Assembly: GCF_963668515.1 (NCBI RefSeq)
Contig: NZ_OY764865.1
Span: 434,001-498,000, forward strand
Source: an uncultured Ilyobacter sp.
Lineage (GTDB): Bacteria; Fusobacteriota; Fusobacteriia; Fusobacteriales; Fusobacteriaceae
Reading direction: 5' to 3'
DNA: 64,000 nt
Shown: in pieces, positions 51,677 through 64,000 of the stretch
How positions within the stretch are numbered: position 1 is the first letter of the stretch
Layout: each line of letters starts with the position of its first letter
Made by a program: the position numbers and the translations under genes
The notes under the pieces: model-generated
The model's input: the letters and a program-made list of their open reading frames with translations, nothing else
Database searches by the model: none
What the model was told of the DNA's origin: nothing

Positions 51677-52992
51677 ATTTTTTCACCTGCCGTAAAATAT
51701 TTTTTTACCAACTCTTTAAATATTTTTCCCCTTGCTTCAAAATTTTTAAACTGGTCAAAACTGGCCGTAGCCGGGGATAAAAGTATATTGTTTTTTTCAC
51801 AAACATCTATCGTCTTTTGAATTAAACTAACACTGTTTTCCAAATTACCAGCTCTTATGATCTTAGCTTCCGGATATCCACCCTGAACCAGTTCCTGTTC
51901 TAACTTCTCTGCTAGTTCTCCTATAAGGTATACAGTACTTACGTGGCTTTTGATCGCATCTACAAGAGGTTTAAGGTCAAGCTTCTTGTCCACCCCGCCG
52001 CATATTAGGATGCACCCGTGATACGCCTCTATGGCCATCTTAGAGGATTCTATGTTTGTTCCCTTAGAATCATTTATAAAGATTGTGTCTCCAACCTCTA
52101 AAAACCTTTCCATCCTGTGTTCAAGAGTTCCTGTATTATAAAGAAATTCTCTCAGTTTTTCCTCGTCCAGACCGATTATCTCAGCGACTGCCCCTATAAA
52201 CAGAATATTTTCCAGATTATGTCTTCCTTTAAGACTAAGTTTCTTCTCACAGATGATATTTTTCCCATTATATACCACCCATCCGCCCTTGGGATATAGG
52301 TCACATCCGCTTCCACCGTCTAGAGATACCTTCAAGATATCTGCATTTATCTTATCTAGTCTCTTAGATGATTCCTGGCAATTCATATTTGTTATAAAAT
52401 AGTCGCCAACTTCTTGTCTGACAGCTATATTAAATTTTGTGTCATAATAGTCTTCTGCTTTTTCATATCTGTCCAAATGATCCGGGGCTAAGTTGATCAC
52501 CATGGCTATATCAGGTCTGAACTCCTTTACATTTTCAAGCTGGTAAGAGCTTAACTCTAGGACTATATAGTCAAGATCTGCATCTTCTGCAACAAGGTCT
52601 GCAAAAGACCTTCCTATGTTTCCTGCAAATTCACATCTATACCCAGAATACTGAATCAGTTCTTTTATTTTAGTCGTAGTAGTTGTTTTTCCATTTGTTC
52701 CCGTGACAGCTATAAGCCTTGGATGCTTCACTTTTTTCTTCATATATCTATAGGCCAGCTCTACCTCATCTATTACAGGTATATTCAATTCAAAGGCTTT
52801 TTTTACCAGTTCTGTATAGGGAACCCCGGGGCTTTTTATAAATAAGTCTACACCTGGAAGAGTATTCATACCTTCTTCTGATGACATGGCCTTTTTATCG
52901 TCTACCAGCACCACTTTATATCCATTTTTTTCCAATAATTTCTTAGCGCCTAAACCGCTAATTCCCGCTCCAAAAACAAGGGCTTTATTCAT
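51673..52992 (-). CDS. murD: UDP-N-acetylmuramoyl-L-alanine--D-glutamate ligase
   Basis: The protein has 439 residues starting MNKALVFGAGISGLGAKKLL. The ATG at 52992 lies nine bases after GGAG; a TTG five codons earlier is in frame but overlaps that site. AVTGTNGKTTTTTKIKEL is the P-loop and FINDSKGTNIESSKMAIEA is the MurD signature. It adds D-Glu. A hairpin in the gap before it (53088-53113) may modulate expression after mraY. Confidence 0.97.
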   Translation of the reverse strand: MNKALVFGAGISGLGAKKLLEKNGYKVVLVDDKKAMSSEEGMNTLPGVDLFIKSPGVPYTELVKKAFELNIPVIDEVELAYRYMKKKVKHPRLIAVTGTNGKTTTTTKIKELIQYSGYRCEFAGNIGRSFADLVAEDADLDYIVLELSSYQLENVKEFRPDIAMVINLAPDHLDRYEKAEDYYDTKFNIAVRQEVGDYFITNMNCQESSKRLDKINADILKVSLDGGSGCDLYPKGGWVVYNGKNIICEKKLSLKGRHNLENILFIGAVAEIIGLDEEKLREFLYNTGTLEHRMERFLEVGDTIFINDSKGTNIESSKMAIEAYHGCILICGGVDKKLDLKPLVDAIKSHVSTVYLIGELAEKLEQELVQGGYPEAKIIRAGNLENSVSLIQKTIDVCEKNNILLSPATASFDQFKNFEARGKIFKELVKKYFTAGEKI

Positions 52993-53087
52993 CGACTTCA
53001 TCTCCAACCAGTTTGATTTAATTAGATAAAAACAATACTTTTCTTTGAAAAATAACCCAAGAAAAATATTTTTCCTACCTTACAATT

Positions 53088-53113
53088 ATAACCACGGGAG
53101 TTCCCGTGGTTAT
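53088..53113 (-). promoter_or_regulatory. Perfect 12-bp hairpin between mraY and murD
   Basis: ATAACCACGGGA and TCCCGTGGTTAT are perfect inverted repeats separated by two bases, six bases after the mraY stop. The following minus-strand sequence (AATTGTAAGG) has no U-tract, so this is not a standard intrinsic terminator. It may be an attenuator, processing site or 3'-end stabiliser within the operon. Confidence 0.6.
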
Positions 53114-53118
53114 TGCTT

Positions 53119-54207
53119 TTAAAATATACCTCTCATTTTTACTACCCCGAGGGCCGCTATTCCACACATAAGGGCAACGATCCAGAACCTCATAGTTACC
53201 TTTGTTTCAGGGAGTCCGTCTAGTTCAAAATGGTGATGTATAGGGGCCATCTTAAATACACGCTTTTTTCTGACTTTAAAAGACCCTACCTGAATTATTA
53301 CAGAGCAGGCCTCTATTACAAACACAAGTCCAACTATAGGAAGGAGAAGTTCCTGTTTCAAAAATATCGCCACAAGACCCAAAATTCCTCCAAGTGTTAG
53401 AGAACCTGTGTCCCCCATAAATATCTGGGCTGGATAAAAATTATACCACAAAAAACCTAAGCCTGCGCCTATCATGCTTGTGAGGTAGACAGTCATCTCT
53501 CCAGCACCGCTTATATAATATAGATTCAGGTATTGACTCAGCTCTATATGACCGGTAAAATAGGCCACCGCTCCCAAAATTGCCGATGCTATAATTACAG
53601 GCATTATCACCAGTCCATCTAGACCGTCTGTTATATTTACTGCATTGGAAGTTCCTGTGAGTATTAATATTATAAAAAGAAGCATAACAAAGGCTCCTAA
53701 ATATACAAGGGGTCCAGAAAGTACAGGATTAATTATAGAAAGGTCTAGGACTTTGTCTCCAGTCAGACCCATTTTCAGTATAAATCCCCAGGCCAAAAGT
53801 GCTATAGCACCCTGCCCCATCATCTTCTTCTTTCCAGAAAGTCCCTTTTTACTTTCTGTAAATTTTTTATAATCGTCTACAAATCCTATGGCACTAAAAA
53901 GTACCATGCATAGCAAAAGCATCTCTATAAATTTATTTCCCAAATCCGATATTATTAAATTGGTTATTACCATAGATCCCACTATAAGGACTCCTCCCAT
54001 TGTGGGGGTTCCTTTTTTAGAAAAGTGGCTTTCCGGTCCCTCTTCTCTTATCGATTCACCCATTTTGTTTCTTTTCAGAAACTTTATAAAGGGTTTTCCA
54101 ATTAAAATTACTATCACAAAAGAAATTATGAATCCTAAAAAAGCCCTCAGATATATTGATTTAAGCCATGCCAAAGTATCAATATTTTTTGCAAGATAAT
54201 AAAGCAT
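53119..54207 (-). CDS. mraY: Phospho-N-acetylmuramoyl-pentapeptide transferase
   Basis: The protein has 362 residues with about ten membrane segments. Motifs are GTPTMGG near 65-71, the catalytic VDDYKKFTESKKGLSGKKKMMGQ (about 110-132, in parts VDDYKKFTESKKGLSG), NAVNITDGLDGL near 187 and APIHHHFELDG near 325. It makes lipid I from UDP-MurNAc-pentapeptide. It follows murF by 13 bases. Confidence 0.98.
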   Translation of the reverse strand: MLYYLAKNIDTLAWLKSIYLRAFLGFIISFVIVILIGKPFIKFLKRNKMGESIREEGPESHFSKKGTPTMGGVLIVGSMVITNLIISDLGNKFIEMLLLCMVLFSAIGFVDDYKKFTESKKGLSGKKKMMGQGAIALLAWGFILKMGLTGDKVLDLSIINPVLSGPLVYLGAFVMLLFIILILTGTSNAVNITDGLDGLVIMPVIIASAILGAVAYFTGHIELSQYLNLYYISGAGEMTVYLTSMIGAGLGFLWYNFYPAQIFMGDTGSLTLGGILGLVAIFLKQELLLPIVGLVFVIEACSVIIQVGSFKVRKKRVFKMAPIHHHFELDGLPETKVTMRFWIVALMCGIAALGVVKMRGIF

Positions 54208-54220
54208 TTAATTCTCCTCG

Positions 54221-55510
54221 TTATTTAATTATTTCCTCTAATTTCATTCCTCTAGATCCCTTTAGAAGTATAACTGATTTTTCTTTTATTGACTCTATTT
54301 TTTCAGAAATTGAATCTTTATCTTTAAAATAATAGACTCTTTTATCTTCCCGGCATACTGACCAAAGGTTTTTCATCTCTCTTCCATACAAGAATATATA
54401 TTCCGCTTTGGATCTAATCAGGTAATCTTTTATATTCTTATGATACTCTCCACTTTTTTCTCCTAGTTCAAGCATATCTCCCAATACAATTATTTTACAG
54501 GCTCTTTTATTGTATAACTTGTCAAAGGTTTCAATAGCAAGTTTCATAGAAGTAGGGTTGGCATTATAGGCATCATTTATATATAGTTTTTCACCTTTTT
54601 CTATTTTCTGAAACCTCATTGGAGTAAGTTCTACTTCTTCGAGGCCTTTCTCTATTTCAGACAGAGATAAGCCCATTTTCAAACCCAAGACTACTGCAAA
54701 TGAGGCATTTATAACATTGTGCTCCCCATTTATAGGTATCCGATAGCTTTTCCCTGCAAGTTTAAACTCAGCACCCCTATCATTTTCAATAAACTCTGAT
54801 ATTTTAAAGGTATTTTCATTGCCGTACCCTACTTTTGTTCCGGGAATATTTCTTAGATAATAGTCATCTCCGAATATAATTGTGTTTTCACTGTGAACGT
54901 ACTTCAATAATTCTCCCTTAGCTTTAAAAACATTTTCCTTGCTTTTAAGATACTCCAAGTGGGACTCTCCTATATTTGTAATGATCCCGTAGTCTGGAAG
55001 TGCTACATTACACAAAAGATCTATCTCCCCAAAACCACTCATTCCCATCTCAAGTACCAGTACTTCATCCTCTGGTTGGGCTTTAAGAATAGTATAGGGC
55101 AACCCTATGTGGTTATTGTGATTACCTTGTGTTTTTTTTGTTCTAAATCTTTGTGATAAGACAGAATAAACCATATCCTTGGTTGTTGTTTTACCATTAC
55201 TTCCTGTTATTGCCACTACCTTTGTTTTATTGCTTTTTCGGTAGTCTTTTGCTAATTTTTGCATAAAGCTTATGGTATCTTCTGTGAAAATAGACTTTTC
55301 ATCTGTGATCAATAACTCTTCGCTGTCATACACGACCAGTGCCGCATCATTTTTTATAGCTTCTTCCACATGGTTGTTTCCGCCTTTTATGGCAAAAAAA
55401 AGAGAGCCTTTTTTAACCTCTCTGCTGTCCATGCAGATATCCTCTATATCCACGCTCTCTAGTATCTTTTTTTTTGGAAAATAATCTCTTAGCAAATCTA
55501 TAATTTTCAT
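54221..55510 (-). CDS. murF: UDP-N-acetylmuramoyl-tripeptide--D-alanyl-D-alanine ligase
   Basis: The protein has 429 residues. DSREVKKGSLFFAIKG (about 29-44) is the MurE/F N-terminal motif, AITGSNGKTTTKDMVYSVL the P-loop, NHNNHIGLPYTIL the MurF mark, and NDAYNANPTSMKLAIE the later motif. It joins D-Ala-D-Ala to the tripeptide. murE, whose product supplies its substrate, is not adjacent. It follows gmhB by 40 bases. Confidence 0.97.
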   Translation of the reverse strand: MKIIDLLRDYFPKKKILESVDIEDICMDSREVKKGSLFFAIKGGNNHVEEAIKNDAALVVYDSEELLITDEKSIFTEDTISFMQKLAKDYRKSNKTKVVAITGSNGKTTTKDMVYSVLSQRFRTKKTQGNHNNHIGLPYTILKAQPEDEVLVLEMGMSGFGEIDLLCNVALPDYGIITNIGESHLEYLKSKENVFKAKGELLKYVHSENTIIFGDDYYLRNIPGTKVGYGNENTFKISEFIENDRGAEFKLAGKSYRIPINGEHNVINASFAVVLGLKMGLSLSEIEKGLEEVELTPMRFQKIEKGEKLYINDAYNANPTSMKLAIETFDKLYNKRACKIIVLGDMLELGEKSGEYHKNIKDYLIRSKAEYIFLYGREMKNLWSVCREDKRVYYFKDKDSISEKIESIKEKSVILLKGSRGMKLEEIIK

Positions 55511-55550
55511 TTAATTTACTCCTTGATTATATCATTTTTATTTTTGGCGA

Positions 55551-56114
55551 CTAACTAATGTTGTGCTCCTCTTGAAATTTCAAGGCAAAATCATATAGTG
55601 AATCATATACTTCAGTAGTAGTCCCTGCCTTGAACTCCTCTTTTTTTCCGTGTCCTGTTCTAACCAGAATACCTCTCATCCCTAAATTTTCTCCGGCTTT
55701 TACGTCCGACAGCTTATCCCCCACTACCAGAGACTTACTGAAGTCTATATCTAGGTCTCTCTGAGCCTTTAAAAACATTCCGGGTCCAGGCTTCCTGCAG
55801 TCACATTTTTTATTGTACTTTCCTATGCCTTTATCAGGATGGTGCGGACAATAATAAAAGGCATCTACTCCTCCCCCTGTTTCCAGTGATTTTTTTTGAA
55901 GAAAACTGTGAAGATTTTGCACATCTTCTTCTGTATAATATCCTCTTGCCACTCCAGACTGGTTAGTTACAACTACTACCAGATATCCCAGTTCCTTGAA
56001 TATTTTTATAGCTTCTAAAGCCCCAGGTTCAAATTCAAAGTCCTCCACTCTGTAAAGATAATCTTTTTCTATGTTTATATTTCCGTCTCTGTCCAAAAAA
56101 ATACACTTTCTCAT
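55551..56114 (-). CDS. gmhB: D-glycero-D-manno-heptose 1,7-bisphosphate 7-phosphatase
   Basis: The protein has 187 residues of the HAD superfamily. FLDRDGNINIEKDYLYRVED (about 6-25) carries the catalytic DxD and the GmhB loop, VVTNQSGVARGYY is motif II, and the zinc finger is CPHHPDKG then CDCRKPGPGM. It removes phosphate in ADP-heptose synthesis; the kinase HldA is at 13791. It is the first gene of the mur operon and has its own strong promoter, an unusual place for an LPS gene. Confidence 0.94.
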   Translation of the reverse strand: MRKCIFLDRDGNINIEKDYLYRVEDFEFEPGALEAIKIFKELGYLVVVVTNQSGVARGYYTEEDVQNLHSFLQKKSLETGGGVDAFYYCPHHPDKGIGKYNKKCDCRKPGPGMFLKAQRDLDIDFSKSLVVGDKLSDVKAGENLGMRGILVRTGHGKKEEFKAGTTTEVYDSLYDFALKFQEEHNIS

Positions 56115-56187
56115 AGGGCTCCTCTTTAAAATTGGTCATCTTATTTCTTCATAAATACTAAAATATTAACATTCATCCAACTTTTCA

Positions 56188-56216
56188 ATTATATCGGATT
56201 TTTGATTTTTTTTCAA
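56188..56216 (-). promoter_or_regulatory. Promoter of the gmhB-mur operon
   Basis: On the minus strand TTGAAA, 17 bases, TATAAT, about 75 bases before gmhB and just past the last 5S gene. It marks where the cell-wall operon starts after the rRNA operon ends. Confidence 0.8.
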
Positions 56217-56260
56217 TTAAAGCCTTTATTTATGAGAAATTATTCCAAAAAATAAAAAAA

Positions 56261-56380
56261 AGCTTGGCAAGTACCTATCCTCCCGGAGGGCTGCCCCTCA
56301 AGTACTTTCAGCGTATGCAGGCTTAACTTCTGGGTTCGAAATGTGACCAGGTGTACCTCTACAGCTATTCTCACCAAGCT
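56261..56380 (-). rRNA. rrf: 5S ribosomal RNA, distal extra copy
   Basis: About 120 bases with paired ends AGCTTGG/CCAAGCT and the CCTGGTCACATTTCGAACCC region of 5S. It differs from the other two 5S copies at 56339 and 56358. It lies after tRNA-Asn at the very end of the rRNA operon. A T-run (TTTTTTTTATTTTTT) follows its 3' end, so the terminal stem doubles as a terminator. Confidence 0.93.
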
Positions 56381-56407
56381 ATATATAAAAATTTTATTAT
56401 TTTGTAA

Positions 56408-56483
56408 TGGCGCTTCCAGCTGGACTCGAACCAGCGACAACGCGATTAACAGTCGCGCGCTCTACCAACTGAGCTATGGAAGC
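56408..56483 (-). tRNA. tRNA-Asn (GTT)
   Basis: A 76-base cloverleaf with acceptor GCTTCCA/TGGAAGC, discriminator G, anticodon GTT in CTGTTAA, T-loop GGTTCGAGTCC and encoded CCA. It lies between two 5S genes at the end of the rRNA operon and is cotranscribed with it. Confidence 0.95.
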
Positions 56484-56494
56484 ACATATATAAA

Positions 56495-56614
56495 AGCTTG
56501 GCAAGTACCTATCCTCCCGGAGGGCTGCCCCTCAAGTACTTTCAGCGTATGCAGGCTTAACTTCTGGGTTCGGAATGTGACCAGGTGTACCCCTACAGCT
56601 ATTCTCACCAAGCT
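56495..56614 (-). rRNA. rrf: 5S ribosomal RNA, operon copy
   Basis: About 120 bases, apparently identical to the 5S at 61758-61877, with the same 107-base spacer to the 23S gene apart from one base. It is the standard 5S of the complete operon. Confidence 0.95.
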
Positions 56615-56721
56615 GTTATCTAACTATCAATTCTGCGCATGAAATAATCCACACTCAAATTAACATAAGATATCATATTTCATTGTCTGCCATGGGCATT
56701 CAAAACTATATAGTAGATTTA

Positions 56722-59651
<2,930 letters not shown>

Positions 59652-59851
59652 TAAATTGTTCATCAGCTAACTCTCTTTCTTGACATTTTTTACTTCGAAT
59701 GAAATAAATTCATTCTCGAAAATTTCGTCAGAAAAAAAATTTAATGTTGATTTCTCTACTATATAGTTTCCAATGTCCATCTTAGTAATTATTCAAACCC
59801 TTACAGGAAAGAACAATACCAAATAAATAGAGAAGGTTGTCTGTGCTCCTT
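59652..59851 (-). other. 16S-23S internal spacer without tRNA genes
   Basis: The 200-base spacer has no cloverleaf, unlike the common tRNA-Ile/tRNA-Ala spacers. It contains an inverted repeat around TTCGAATGAA...TTCATTCTCGAA (near 59694-59720), probably part of a processing stem. Confidence 0.75.
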
Positions 59852-61375
<1,524 letters not shown>

Positions 61376-61757
61376 AAAAGTTTATTTAAATCTCTTACGA
61401 GATTATTAACACCTAACTGTGTCCAAAACATAGTTTTGAACCATTGTCATCTATGATGACGATTTTGACTTCCTTCTCTATTTAATTGCTAATGTCCTTT
61501 TGTTTGCCGAAAAACAAGAATGTTTACAAATATGTTTTTCAGTACTCAGCTGACTTATCATCTGAGTTTCTTCCGTCCTTTTCTCTCGCGGACAAGAAGT
61601 ATAATAACATATCTATAAACTTCAGTCAACAGTTTTTTTATTTTTTTATGATTTTTATTTTAAAGTGGTCTTTGAACTTGAATTACTAAGTTTTAAGAAT
61701 AATAATTTTGTAAATTAATTATTATTTACAACTAACTTAATTCCAAAAAATAAAAAA
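61376..61757 (-). other. Inter-operon region and 16S leader
   Basis: About 380 bases between one operon's 5S and the next operon's 16S, without a gene. It holds a T-run just after the 5S (termination of the upstream operon), an A/T-rich tract suited to an UP element (61630-61740), the rrn promoter (61601-61629) and a leader with hairpins such as AATCTCGTAAGAGATT (near 61389-61404). Confidence 0.7.
61601..61629 (-). promoter_or_regulatory. Promoter of the complete rRNA operon
   Basis: On the minus strand TTGACT, 17 bases, TATTAT, preceded by a long A/T-rich stretch. It lies about 225 bases before the 16S start. It implies the second operon is initiated separately from the one upstream. Confidence 0.7.
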
Positions 61758-61877
61758 AGCTTGGCAAGTACCTATCCTCCCGGAGGGCTGCCCCTCAAGT
61801 ACTTTCAGCGTATGCAGGCTTAACTTCTGGGTTCGGAATGTGACCAGGTGTACCCCTACAGCTATTCTCACCAAGCT
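61758..61877 (-). rRNA. rrf: 5S ribosomal RNA of the upstream operon
   Basis: About 120 bases, apparently identical to the copy at 56495-56614. Here it is followed by a T-rich terminator region instead of tRNA-Asn and a second 5S. Confidence 0.95.
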
Positions 61878-61984
61878 GTTATCTAACTATCAATTCTGCG
61901 CATGAAATAATCCACACTCAAATTAACATAAGATATCATATTTTATTGTCTGCCATGGGCATTCAAAACTATATAGTAGATTTA

Positions 61985-64000
<2,016 letters not shown>

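Noticed and set aside
59652..59851. tRNA-Ile or tRNA-Ala in the 16S-23S spacer
   Set aside because: The 200-base spacer was read on both strands and contains no anticodon arm or T-loop (GGTTCRA) sequence.

Overview
The window is a compact, low-GC bacterial chromosome segment in which almost every gene reads on the minus strand; only rpmB reads on the plus strand. The mix suggests a member of the Fusobacteriota, perhaps a marine Ilyobacter/Propionigenium-like lineage. It has Gram-negative LPS-heptose genes (hldA, gmhB) and an O-antigen-ligase-like protein, the MEP isoprenoid genes ispD and ispF, a Gram-negative type IV pilus machine with secretin, strong AGGAGG ribosome binding sites and AT-rich sigma70-type promoters. 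The phylum is inferred; a 16S comparison (59852-61375) would settle it.

Layout from left to right, with transcription running right to left. (1) 1-7945: str operon (rpsL-rpsG-fusA-tuf) followed by the S10 operon (rpsJ-rplC-rplD-rplW-rplB-rpsS-rplV...), each with a clear promoter. (2) 8084-14839: an ABC-F translation factor, an O-antigen ligase/polymerase-like protein, ispF and hldA, separated by copies of a repeat element. (3) 15841-33132: an approximately 17 kb type IV pilus (or related type II secretion-like) locus. It encodes secretin, PilP-like, PilO, PilN, PilM, three minor-pilin-like proteins, prepilin peptidase, major pilin, an ABC transporter with a TPR-like partner (compare Myxococcus PilGHI), PilC, PilB, an acidic secreted protein, a decayed PilT, a pilin stub and an orphan pseudopilin. 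(4) 33218-33621: a four-tRNA operon (Val-Asp-Phe-Cys). (5) 33744-42677: a tightly packed operon mutS2-ispD-nitrilase-hypothetical-cysS-mrnC-mreB-holB, divergent from rpmB. (6) 43653-56216: rpsF-rpsR, then a dcw (division and cell wall) cluster gmhB-murF-mraY-murD-murG-murC-murB-ddl-ftsQ-ftsA-ftsZ that lacks murE, ftsW, ftsI and ftsL. (7) 56261-64000: tandem rRNA operons with a 5,263-bp period, one ending 5S-tRNA-Asn-5S.

The most striking unexplained structure is a family of about 0.45-0.9 kb intergenic elements, five clear copies and one ruin. The best copies have terminal inverted repeats (TAATTAACCYAAGTTGCTAC), an internal GTTACTTTTCT hairpin, interchangeable inner modules and a 120-bp tandem unit whose full-copy number varies between loci (0, 1, 4, 0, 1). 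They encode no transposase and behave like a MITE carrying a VNTR. The pilus locus is the second focus: four of its proteins carry aspartate-rich DxDxDG calcium-type loops, and its retraction ATPase gene is broken.
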